A DNA stretch of 64,000 nucleotides, taken from Flectonema sp. DT1601. Taxonomy: Eukaryota > Euglenozoa > Diplonemea > Diplonemida > Diplonemidae. How positions within the stretch are numbered: position 1 is the stretch's first letter; each line of letters starts with the position of its first letter. Location of the stretch: the NCBI GenBank assembly GCA_964019425.1, contig OZ025801.1, positions 558,001 to 622,000 on the forward strand, read 5' to 3'. Position numbers and translations under genes: made by a program. The notes beneath the pieces were generated by a model, which saw only the letters and a list, made by a program, of their open reading frames with translations, did no database searches and had not been told where the DNA came from. Shown here in pieces: positions 30,400 to 40,676 of this stretch.

Positions 30400-32923
30400 T
30401 CGAGGAAGCGGGAATTGAACTTAATACTTTTTTTTCAGCATCATTGCAGGCAGAACTACAACGAACCCTTACTGCTGCAGTAATGCGAGCTGAGGGAAGA
30501 AAAAAAAAAAAAAAAAGAGGAGAAAACTGAAAGCTTTGTTTATGCCTTCAATGTGCACAATAATTTCCAGTAATTATGGGGAAAACAAATCACGTCGTCC
30601 CCCGGAATACCAGGTTTTTTTTTTGCTTCCTCAATACTTGTTGTTAACACGAAGAAAGAGAGGAGGGAAAGAAAAAAAAAAAAGAAACTGAAATTCTGAA
30701 ACAAGTAAACCGTAACATGAATCAACCCAACAAACCTTCTCGTGACAATGACCAGTGAAGCACAAAGAACGCACGAGTGAAAACTTTCATATAAAGAAGA
30801 TAACCTCTCACAAACAAAAGAAAAAGTTTAGGATTGTGGCAGTAGCCTAATTCTAAGGTTTTCCACAAGCCAACGTGTCTTCCACCAGACAAAACGTCAG
30901 CTGGAAGACGACAAGAGTATAAAAAGAATCAAAGAGGGGTTAACTGCTTTGAGCATACCTATATAACGATATAAATATATGGATTGTCAAATGTGAACTA
31001 ATATAAGCAATTAGTAATTTTATGAGACGGTGACCTGAAAAAAATAATTACACCGAAAAAAAAAAACACACACACATAAACACAGTCGAGGTGCAGCTTA
31101 GCACAAAACATTATTGCTGCACATAACCAGTGACGTGACTACGGGTTGTTGTACTTTAGAAAGCACCGGAATTATTTGAGCGAGTGCTAAGAAACAAAAA
31201 AAAAAAGACAAAACATCAGGCAACATGAGGTAACTGTGTCTGTTCATCGGTCAAACAAAAACAAAAAAAAAAGATTAAATGAAATAAAATAAAAACTCTC
31301 ATTGGACCACAGGACACGCTGAGAGCTCTGAGGGAGTAGTAGTCGTGTGAACTTAAAAACGCAATCCAGTATGGGAATAGTAAAAAAAACAGATAAAAGC
31401 GATGACAAGACTACCATCCACGTCTGTGAATCGTCTCTCGTCTACAGAGGGAAAAGAATAAAAAAGAAACAACGGCAAAGAGCAAAATAACCAGAACAAA
31501 AAAGAAAAAAAGAAAGGGGGAAAAAAGACACCTAATCCATCCTTAGCCTTGTTCCCAAAGGAGGAAGGGAATACAGCAACTACCTTTATTCCATCCTCGA
31601 CAAGTAAAAAAACCACGGAGGAGAAAAAATGTTGGCTGTAGAACACAGCTATACCTATATAGGGAACACAAAAAATACCATCTCGGAAAATAGAAAATTG
31701 AAGGACTTTTTTTTTTTTTTTTTAGAAGAAAGGAAAAAAAAAAAAAAAAACGACAAAGCCAATACCGCACCTCATATCGACTGACGAAGAGAGATCGTAA
31801 GAAGAATAGTAGGAATCGACTTTTTAATTTTATAGGAGTTTTTTTAATAATTTAGAAAAAAAAAAAAAAAAAGAAAAAAAAAGGTTGTGAAAGAAGCCTC
31901 AAGCCTGCATAACCATTAATAATAACTGGCATACAATACAATACAAACACACTAAGCTTTGCAGTTTTTTTTTTTTTTTTTTTCATTTAATTTGTTTGCC
32001 ACGCTATCAAAATGCATATGTTAAGTTGTCATATGTACGGTTAGTTCTGAGTGCCGTCACCCAGTCTGTATAGAGACAGACCAAACGGATAATGCGACAC
32101 TCACTCTCACTGATCAGTAAGAAAACAAAAAAAAAAAAGGTGAAAGAAAAATAATGGAAAGGAAAAAAAAAAGGCAAAACAAGAGCTTTTTTTTCCTCCA
32201 TAACCTTTTTTTTTTTTTTTTTTTCATCGCCGATCGCAATTAAAAAATTATGGGGAGAAAAAAAAAAAAAAAAAAAAAAATATAAATAAATTAAAAAAAA
32301 AAAACACAACAGAGTATTGTTTTCTCACCGACTAAGAGAGAAACACATCTCAAAGTTAATTGCAATGGGGTTTTTAAGCGCTTGTTTGCTAACAAAAATT
32401 AAAACACACTCAATTAATCATTAACCAGATGTATGTACGTAAACCAGTACTTAGTGTACTCCTTATAATTTTTAATTATTACTTATTATAAAATATTATA
32501 TTTTTGTTGTGGTATTGTTGTGTGTGAGTGATCAAGTGATGCACACCGAGGAAAGAACAATCCAAAATAAAGCTGATAGGGAGCTGAGAGAGAGAGATGG
32601 TGAATAACAATAACAAAACACGAGCAAAGTATAAGAAACTATCCACATTAGAAGCTTGAGGTCTTTTCGTACATACAAAAAAAAAAAAAAAAAAAAACCT
32701 TATTCCCAATTATGTTTTTTTTTTTTTTTTTTTTTTTTTGCGCTGAAGTAATGAATAACACAGCAAAAAATATACAGTTTCTTGCCAAGAACACACAAAA
32801 TACTTAAGGCGGCAAACAATATTTTTATTTGTGTGTCTACCCAACTGAAGACGAACAGAATTACTCACTTTTTTTTTTCCTTCTTTATAAAACATGTAAA
32901 AAAGAAAAAAAAATAAATGAAAA

Positions 32924-33080
32924 CCGTTCAAGTCAAGCCTTATTTTTTTTTATGTTGATCGCAGACAGTGATACTGAAAGACCAGGGAAAATAGATTACT
33001 TTTTGACCATAAATAAATAAACGGCTTTTAATCTGAATTAGTTTTCTTTTACCGACTTTGTCGGTGTAAAAAAGAAAAAA
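32924..33080 (+). repeat. Family A diverged subfamily (A2), copy 1
   Basis: Shares with 46.7 and 47.9 kb the block GACCATAAATAAATAAACGG followed by TTTTAATCTGAATTAG, then CCGACTTTGTCGG and an A-rich tail. The left portion is diverged from canonical family A. Confidence 0.75.
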
Positions 33081-33295
33081 TAATAATTATAATATATAAA
33101 AACAACATTTCATGAAGTCGTTTAACACGCCAGCATTAATTAGGTAATTTCTTATTATTATTATTATTATTTTTTTTTTTATTTTTTTTTTTTTTTTTTG
33201 CTTCTTCAAGTTATTCAACAAGTTTTCACAACAAAAAGTAACTTTATTTATTATTTATTTATTTTTATTTTTTTCAAAAAAAAAAAAAAAAAAAA

Positions 33296-33322
33296 GGAAA
33301 GGAAAGGAAAGGAAAGGAAAGG
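33296..33322 (+). repeat. (GGAAA)n pentanucleotide microsatellite
   Basis: Five perfect GGAAA units follow a 23-nt A-run. Confidence 0.9.
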
Positions 33323-33954
33323 TTATTATATTGCAGTCCTATATCTGCCCACGAAATCTCTTTTGTGACTACACTCGTTATTATCTTCGAATGAAATCAT
33401 TATTTTTATTCACTTATTTGTTTATTTATTTTTTTGCACAAAAAATATCAATCTTTTTTTTTTTTTTTTTTAAATCCTCTCGTTTCCAAATTATTTTCAA
33501 TAAAACATAACAGGCAGGAGGGTAGTAAATTAGAAAGCACCAGTAAAAATATATGAGAATAGGGAAGAAGAAAAAAATGGGGGGGGAAACAAGAAAAAAC
33601 TCACGACGCAAAGCAAAAATATGAGGGGAAAAAAAAAAGGCGGCAAAAAAAAATGGGGGAAATTTTGTGAAGTTTGGGAGATTAGGAAATATAGTTTCTT
33701 TTGTCACGGAACCTTAACGAAACAGAAGGGGTGTGTTTTTTGTTTTTTTTTTTTTTTTTTTTCTTTCTTCTTATTTTTTTTTTTCCCCACAAATAGACCT
33801 TAAATTTGTGCTCTGAAATAACGTTGTATAACTTCGTTCTATCGTCGTTTTTTTTTGTGTTTTTTCATTTTTTTTTATTTTTTTTTATTACATTCCATCA
33901 GTGTATTTTGGGGTCTCCTTTTTTTTCTCCCAAAAAAAAAAAAAAAAAAAAATT

Positions 33955-34430
33955 CCCACATAAGGAAAGGCCATCTAGCTAAACCCTGTCTGCACAGGAT
34001 TTGACTTGCTTCTGTCAAATAAAGCCAACTTGTATCCTGTAAGTCTTGTTAACAGTAGATCTATCCTGACCTCTGTAATCTTGTAGATTCAGCACCCCCA
34101 ACTTAAGCTGGGTTTAGGATTCCGCTGCGCTGGATAGTGATGTAGTTATGGCACTGGAGCGCAACGTCAGCAAAATTCTGATTAGAAATCCACACGCTTG
34201 ACTGAGACAACTCACCCCTCCCAGATAATCATCTCTGGAAACAGTTGGTCATCAATGGTGTGGAGAACGAATCCTTATCTTCAGGAACTTCAGAACGGAG
34301 AATACTCGATCAGCCTTAACTGATGTTACCAGCAATAAACAGGAGATATGCTAAGTGCACTCATCTTTGTCTGACTGCGTTGTGATATTCTGTAGCAGCT
34401 TCCACCAGAGCAACTAGATTTATTTATTTT
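33955..34430. other. Compositionally distinct ~475-bp block next to the piggyBac copy
   Basis: Balanced base composition with no homopolymers, unlike both flanks. It has no long frame and no similarity that I recognise. It could be an insertion or a fragment of an older element. Confidence 0.45.
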
Positions 34431-34510
34431 TATTTTTTTTTTTTGGAGAATTTTAGGCCGAAATCCCCATACACCACATCCCATCTCGCACACAATTTTT
34501 TTTTTTTTAA

Positions 34511-36238
34511 CCCTCTAATAAGAGGCCAAAAACCCTGTTTTTGAGAAAAATCGAAAAATTTGACAAAGGGGAAAAGGGGTGTGGGGAAAAATACAAAAAA
34601 ATTACAGGGTGAAAGACACCCCCCCGCGCATTGAAAAAAAACTGAGGTCAGCCCGCAAGGGGGCCAAAATAACTTGAGAAAATGCAACAACAGCCTAAAA
34701 AAACACTGTTACTTAGGACCCCTGGGTTCGCTTTGATTTTGGCAATGTTGTAGGAGTAGAGTGCTTCCGTTTCATGTTTTTCGGTGGGATATGATTGTGT
34801 GTAGCAAAGGTATGGTTGTTGCAAACAGGGGCTGAATACTTGTCAATATTTTCGTGATATTGTTCGAAGCAGGGATCCATGCATAAGAAAACCTCGCTTT
34901 TTGAACAAGAAATCGATGACCTTACTTTTTTTGAGAACAAATCCGTGAACTGCAGTCCCCAAAAATACCGAATTTTCGTAGGTAGTGACATTTTGTGTGA
35001 GTTTGGTGTGTTCCGTGATCAATAAGTTGAGAACATAGCCTCTTTTTGAACTGAGCATATGTCCCGACGTCTTTTTCAGACTTCTTTTGGAGGGTGAAAA
35101 CATTGAAGATAGAAATCTCTAACAAGTAGTGAAAGACTTTCAGGGTCCAGCGTTTTGTCATCAGAGTTCTTCTTGCCTTCCCCCTGATACCGTCTACGAG
35201 GTCAACACCACCCATCAGTTTGTTGTACTGATGGATCTGTACCAGTAAGTCGATGGTCACTTTTTGATAGATTTCCTTATTTTAGTCCATCACGTGGCTG
35301 TCTCATAATTCTCCTCGAGAGGCAATGTGCTGAAGACATGTACTTCTTTTGGATTGTTCCTGAATTTATGTGATGCACATTGTGCTAGGACTGAAAGTAC
35401 GAGGCAGAGAACTTCTCCACCCGTCCCTGCGCCTCCGCCTTATTAATCTCGGACCATTTGGGAACTATTGTTTCCCAAAAGCTGCGGATTTTGTAGAGCT
35501 TGTCAGTAGGTACGGGGTTGGTGACAGTGTAAAACTTTAGATTGGTTCGAATTTAGAGGAACCGATCTCAGGAAGCGAAGTGGGGTGTGTACGCCGGGTC
35601 TGATGTACCGTTCCTGTAATCTTAGGGTAATCTGAGATATTTGGCTTATCACAGAGACCCACGAGGATATTGAGTCCTAAAGAGAGTTTGAGTTCAGCTA
35701 CGTTAAGATTGAGTGCCTAGTTGTTGCTGCAGTGCGAAATCATCTCATCACCTTTGGGGTGAACACAAGTTCAAATTTCTGCAGTTCCTTCATCAATTTC
35801 AGGTCTGACATGTTCTGCAAGGACCGCCGAAACGTGTGTCGTCTTACCTTGGTGATTTTCTTGCTCCATTTCAGAGGGGAAATGCTTGGCTCTATTGTAC
35901 TCTTTTCATCGCTCGAAGAAGACTCAGGAGCACCCGAATCTGGGATAGGTGACCCTACTGAATCATTTTCGATGGAAATAGCTTTAGGGATTTTAATTTT
36001 TGGCTGAAAACATGGGATAGTCATGGGCAACCTGGCTAAGACTGTTCCCAGTGCAGAAAAAAAAAAATGAACTTTTTCTCAGAAAAAGCTGGTGATTTTT
36101 GCAGCACGATCCCACATAAAATTTGTCGTTTTTTGGCAGCTCTGGCTCCACCCTTGTACTCACAAGGTACATTTTTCCCCTTTGTCAAAAAAAAAAAAAC
36201 GCGAAAGGCCACTATAGTGGCCTTCAGGGCTTAAAGGG
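34511..36238 (-). mobile_element. Decayed piggyBac DNA transposon with TTAA flanks
   Basis: TTAA lies on both sides (34,507-34,510 and 36,239-36,242). The ends are CCCTCTAATAAGAGG (left) and, read inwards from the right, CCCTTTAAGCCCTGAAGGCC, with a subterminal palindrome GGCCACTATAGTGGCC at about 36,207-36,222. Transposase sequence is on the minus strand in separate frames. There is an N-terminal piece near 35,740-36,030 (KFELVFTPKVM), the diagnostic YNKLMGGVDLVDGIRGKARR block (35,150-35,225), and a Cys-rich C-terminal tail near 34,850-34,920. At 1.73 kb it is shorter than whole elements, and the central catalytic region is not readable. It is a dead copy. Confidence 0.85.
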
Positions 36239-37072
36239 TTAAATTTTTTTTTATTATTATTTTTTTAACAAGTCCCAAGGCATTCCTTCATCGCATTATA
36301 TTAGATTACCTTGTTTCTTTTTTCTTTTCTTTTTTTGTTAATTTTCTTTTTTTTTTTTTTTTTTTTTCTTCTTCTTCTTCTTAAACATCCGAAGAATTCA
36401 CCAAGAAGTATATTTCATCTCCGAGTAAAACTAGTAGAGCAAAGATACGATGAAAAGAGAGGGGCACGAACCAACAAACTGGCTGACATGAAACAGAAAT
36501 ACCAATAAAAAACATCGACATGGTAAACGTCGGTCAGCCGCAGAACTCTGATCACTGAACTGTGTCAATCAAACACTGAAAACCCAAATCGGGTATCTCG
36601 ACAACAGAAACAATAACTATCAGAGGGACTTGTTGGTAATTTAAAAAAAAAAAAAAAAAGAGAAGGGAAGGTTCATATAAGGAGATATCAAAGAGAGAAA
36701 GAAAAGAAAAAAACAAAAGAGGCGATTACTTAAATCGTATTCATTATACACCTTCCATGATAAAACATCTCTGATAAAGACACCCACGTTTATATTCAAA
36801 CTAGAATATATAGGTTTCAGAAGACCTGTATCGAGTTGCAATATTGACAGTTTTTTTTTTTCTTCCTCTTTTCCATTTGCCATTCAAAGGGAAAAAATTC
36901 GTTCTTCTCGATTTTCGTTCGGGTAGGTGGTAGGTGTTTGTTCACGAAAACCATAATCCAGTTGCAACTGTGAAAGTTAGAGAGGACTACGCGTGCTGCC
37001 ATTATTATTATTTATTTTTTTTTTTTCTCTTACAAATTCTTTTTGTTTAGGACGAAAAGAAAATCGAAGGGG

Positions 37073-37112
<40 letters not shown>

Positions 37113-37397
37113 CAAAAAAGTTTTCTGTTTCCAGAACATAAAAAGTAAAATATTTTCGCGCGTAAGCCAAAGGGCTTGTTGACCCTCCCGTAGGGTCATT
37201 TTGAAGGAAAAATCAACCGAGAAAACTAGCGAGGTATGGTTAAGTACACAATAACGTCACTGGTATCGGGCTCCTGTACATCTCCTCAACTGCTTTTTCA
37301 ACTGTGAGCATCAGTCTTCTCTTCTGATTATCAGAAAGGGAAAAAGAAATTGTAAATATAAAAAAAATTTACAAAAAAAAAAAAAAGAAAACGAATG
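36239..37397. other. Intergenic DNA downstream of the WD40 gene
   Basis: A/T-rich with a ~31-nt A-run near 37,075-37,107. A weak family B-like string (CGTGCTGCC) occurs near 36,990. No gene supported. Confidence 0.5.
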
Positions 37398-38825
37398 CTA
37401 CAAGACGCTAACAACATATAAATTTCCAAACAAGTCACCCATGGCAACCTTTTGACATCCGGGTGTTATTTTAGTTATTGGTGATCGAGTAGATATGCAG
37501 TGAAATTCTACACCGTCTTCGAGAGTGAGAAGCTGAACGATTCTGTCAGTGCGGCCTAACATAATTAGTCCACCCGGGGCGAATGATGCACAGGTGTGTC
37601 TAACAGAGGGAGCTGGATTTTTGCGAGCGCCCATGGAGAGCACCTTTGGGATTGTTCCTTCGTGAATCTCTCCTCCTCCCAGTACCCGCGCCCATTTTGG
37701 GACCATTGTCTCACTGTCCCATGCGGCAACTGTACGTTCATCGCATGTTATTATCTTAGAACCGTCTGGTGAATAGCACATACTTCTTATTGGTGTGCTG
37801 TGACCTTCGATTTGATGAACTTCTTCACCACTCCTACTCTCAAAGATTGCTATCCTTCCTTCATTACTTCCACAAGCAACGAACTTTCCACTTGGACTGA
37901 ATGCGAGAGAGCAGATGGTTCCAGGAGATCCGTCGTATTTTGTAACTAGCCGACCGTTCATTTCAAAGACGAGAACGCAGCCGTTGGTGCCGCCTTCGTC
38001 ATCAAACATCTCGACACCAACAGCAAGAAGTTTAGAACATGGGGACATTCTGACTAGAATCATCCGAACTTCACCTTGTTCATCTTCAGAGAATGTCATT
38101 GTTTTTTTAACACGGAATGTATTCATATCCCATACGAGAACTGCTTCCATTCTGTGGACCGTTGCGAGTAATGCTCCGTCGACTGTGAATGAAGCATCAA
38201 CTGCGCTATCAAAACATTCTCGTCTACGACCGTCTAATGATCCACATATTACTTGTTGTCGAACATCTGTTACTCTAGCACTTGATTCGTTAGATCCGAT
38301 TGAAGCATCAGTGCTGACTAATAGCCAGTCGTTTGGAGAGAGAACAGCAACTCTAATTGATTTAGGATGTCCTTTAATCATTGTTACGTTAATTCGTTTT
38401 ACTCTAGCTGGTCGAGACCTTTTAGTTAGTAGTCCAGTAATGTCTATTGCATCTTCTGCTGCAGTGACTTCTGTTATTGTATCATCGTTCATCCCGAGGT
38501 GGACTTTGCCGAAATCGGTTTGGATCGCAACAGGTATCCTGCCTGGTTCTTTTGGTATTATTCGTTGTCCAGTAATTAGTTCCCAGAGAGCTCTTCTAGT
38601 ATCGACTTCGTCGTCGGGTATGTCTCCAAGCTTTACTCCCTTTCTATATTTCATAACCAAACTACTTGTAGTAAATTTAGGTTCCGCAGCAATCTCATCA
38701 GCCTGCACTACTACTTCGGCTTCCTCTGTTGGTGGAGGTCCTTTCTTCCCATCGTGCTTTTCTTCTTCCTTTGTTTCCAGGTACTTGTCACTTCTCTTGA
38801 CGTCGGAACTGGCGCCACATCCCAT
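37398..38825 (-). CDS. N-acylated WD40-repeat protein
   Basis: A 475-aa protein starting MGCGASSDVK. Gly2 followed by Cys3 is a classic N-myristoylation plus palmitoylation signal, so it is probably anchored to plasma or flagellar membrane. Residues ~150-475 form a beta-propeller with degenerate WD units, clearest at CSLAFSPSGKFVACGSNEGRIAIFES and IRSMCYSPDGSKIITCDERTVAAWD, and VLVWDMN earlier. The N-terminal ~60 residues are charged and disordered-looking. The start was placed at MGCGAS, not at the Met 21 codons upstream, because of the acylation motif and a CCCAG four bases before the ATG. The partner and pathway cannot be read from sequence. Confidence 0.88.
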   Translation of the reverse strand: MGCGASSDVKRSDKYLETKEEEKHDGKKGPPPTEEAEVVVQADEIAAEPKFTTSSLVMKYRKGVKLGDIPDDEVDTRRALWELITGQRIIPKEPGRIPVAIQTDFGKVHLGMNDDTITEVTAAEDAIDITGLLTKRSRPARVKRINVTMIKGHPKSIRVAVLSPNDWLLVSTDASIGSNESSARVTDVRQQVICGSLDGRRRECFDSAVDASFTVDGALLATVHRMEAVLVWDMNTFRVKKTMTFSEDEQGEVRMILVRMSPCSKLLAVGVEMFDDEGGTNGCVLVFEMNGRLVTKYDGSPGTICSLAFSPSGKFVACGSNEGRIAIFESRSGEEVHQIEGHSTPIRSMCYSPDGSKIITCDERTVAAWDSETMVPKWARVLGGGEIHEGTIPKVLSMGARKNPAPSVRHTCASFAPGGLIMLGRTDRIVQLLTLEDGVEFHCISTRSPITKITPGCQKVAMGDLFGNLYVVSVL

Positions 38826-39295
38826 TCTACTGGGAGTCTTTGGAAAGGGGGGGAAAAAAATGAATAATATTTTTTTTTTTTGTATCACATATGCAATTCA
38901 GGCTCGATTAAAAAAAACACCTCGTTAATGAGGTGAACGTGCACTATATTTTGTGTTTGTTCGTTTGTTTTTTTTTCGTTCTCTCTTCGAAGGGGTCTAC
39001 TGAAAAGTTAATTTCATAGACTATAACCAAACAGAGAATTAACGCTTCTTAAGCTAACAGTAACTAAACAGAGAACTAACTAGCTTCTTAATTAACTTAA
39101 GAAAAGAAAAAAGAGTGCAATTTTTTTTTTATTTTTTTTTTGAGTTCTCTCAGTTAGGCAAGATTTCCTTCCGACAGATGCACCCAGAATAAAACAGAGA
39201 AAAAAAAAAAAAAAAAGTAAACAAAAAGATAGTATACCTCAAGCAAAAGGAGAGAGGAAAAATAAATATAAAAAAAACTACAATACAAGATTTGG
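38826..39295. other. Intergenic DNA
   Basis: Contains a short near-duplicate: AACCAAACAGAGAATTAACGC and AACTAAACAGAGAACTAACTA (39,026-39,082), each followed by TTCTTAA. No gene is supported. Confidence 0.5.
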
Positions 39296-40507
39296 TCAGA
39301 TGTCAACATCGTAAATGTACTCACGAATGTCCTCTTGAGCAGCAGGAGGATGTATGTCGTGTAATTCAGGTATGGAATCATATAAGGCGGCGTTATCGTC
39401 ATGAACAGCCCAGGCTCTGGCGAGGGTTGAGTTAGGCAATCTCTGCATTAAGTTATCAGTTTCTAAATCGTTCATTAATTTATCCCATTCACGAACCCAA
39501 TGTCTCGAAGTATCACGTTTTGATGTTTGTCGATATTTTGGACTGTCCCGAGTTGGTTTTATTTTTTGAGGTTTTCGATCGCTGACACGCCTACCTGACT
39601 TCGTACTACGCTCAGTTGGTTCATAAACGGTAGAGACTTCACGAAGATCACCGTAGCTGGAACTGCAATGTGTGTGAGCTCCTGAATTGATTCCGCACGT
39701 TGGACACCTGCCTTTGAGAGCTTTATCACCAAAGATTACTTTTAGATCCTCGTCACTGAACCTATTTAGCTTTCCTGCGTATTGATTTAGCTGTCGGAGT
39801 CTACCAGCTGAAAACGATACCGATGATGGTTTCTTTCTTAACGATGATGACCTCGAGGAAACATCAGAATAGCTAGAAGAAGCTGCATACGTTGCAACTG
39901 GTGGAGACTGCGGTGGAATCGGAGGTGGCTTTATTAATTTCACGTAAACAGCTCCTCCGGATTTTAAATTTTCATCCTTCGGTTTCTTATTAAGACTGAT
40001 CGGTCTTCCACACCTACCATTATCACTGACGCATAATTGGTATCCATCAAACCCAGTTGTTATATGATTAATATTTAATATTCTCCTTAGCGTTGCTAAC
40101 TGTCCCTCAAACCCGAGGGATTTCCCGTTATCGACGGTCCAAATGAGACCGTTCTTGCTGTCTGTCTGTTTTAGTTTTTCTGAATAACTATAATAACTTT
40201 TTTTATATTTCGTTGAAACGCAGACGGAATCCTGTCGCAACGGGATCAGCTTTCAATCTGAATAGTTTCTTCTGACTACATCTGTACAAAAAAAAGGCGC
40301 ACTATTGGCGCTTCAGGGGATTGTTTGGCAAGTAGCCTGTCACAGATCAGCGGCCTGCCAGCTGAAGTTATTCCTGACACGGGGTCGATCAGCGCAGGAA
40401 ATGTCAGTTAATAAACCCTATCCCCCAAAAAAAAAAAATAGAAAGGGAAATAGAAATACCTTCACAGCATTAATTACCGATGGGTCACCAGTCACTTTCA
40501 GGATCAT
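39296..40507 (-). CDS. Unknown protein, Pro/Ser/Arg-rich (two exons)
   Basis: I do not recognise this family. Exon 1 (40,460-40,507) is MILKVTGDPSVINAVK, directly after an A12-13 run. A 294-nt intron with a GTATTT donor and an ACTAAAACAG acceptor follows, and exon 2 (39,296-40,165) continues in phase 0 for a 305-aa product. The N-terminal ~95 residues look like a compact beta-rich domain (GLIWTVDNGKSLGFEGQ, GYQLCVSDNGRCGRP, AVYVKLIK). Then come a Pro run (PPPIPPQSPPVA), a Ser-rich basic stretch, CPTCGINSGAHTHC (a possible zinc site), and an Arg/Lys-rich region with an acidic tail. The open frame alone would start inside repeat-derived intron sequence, so I prefer the spliced start. Confidence 0.7.
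40166..40459 (-). other. 294-nt intron containing a family A repeat
   Basis: Donor AAG|GTATTT, acceptor CTAAAACAG|ACAGAC, phase 0. A left-truncated family A copy (40,202-40,295) lies near the acceptor end, antisense to the gene, just as in the PLC intron. Confidence 0.6.
40202..40295 (+). repeat. Family A repeat, truncated copy inside an intron
   Basis: Starts at TTTATATTTCGTTGAAACG, keeps GGAATCCTGTCGCAACGGG, the right arm AATCTGAATAG and a degraded hairpin, and ends in an A-run. Confidence 0.8.
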
Positions 40508-40676
40508 TTTTTTTTTTTTTGCTTAACCCTTTATACCTGTCGAGTAGGGAAGGCAGTTTACCATATCAACATAGAAAGAAAATAACAATTAAAAAAAAAA
40601 CAGTAATACAATCGGTTAGGCAATTATTATAATGAAAAAGGAAAAATGAAAATGAAAAAAAAAAAAAATGTGTAAA

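Larger units (their letters stand above)
29350..33954. other. Gene-poor stretch rich in A/T homopolymers
   Basis: No gene is supported in 4.6 kb. It holds dozens of A or T runs, a family A-like repeat at 32,924-33,080, a (GGAAA)n array at 33,296-33,322, and a B-box-like AAGTTCAATTCCCGC (minus strand, near 30,406-30,422). A 39-codon plus-strand frame at 31,371-31,490 was considered and rejected. Confidence 0.55.

Noticed and set aside
30400-30425. Minus-strand T-arm-like string (also near 42,515 and, on the plus strand, 26,250)
   Set aside because: Stem pairing of the T arm fails and no matching 5' half is present.
31371-31490. 39-codon plus-strand frame MGIVKKTDKSDDKTT...
   Set aside because: Lys-rich, isolated, no homologue recognised; chance frame in A-rich DNA is likely.
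33296-33322. CRISPR-like or other regularly spaced array
   Set aside because: It is a simple (GGAAA)n microsatellite; no spaced repeats occur anywhere in the window.
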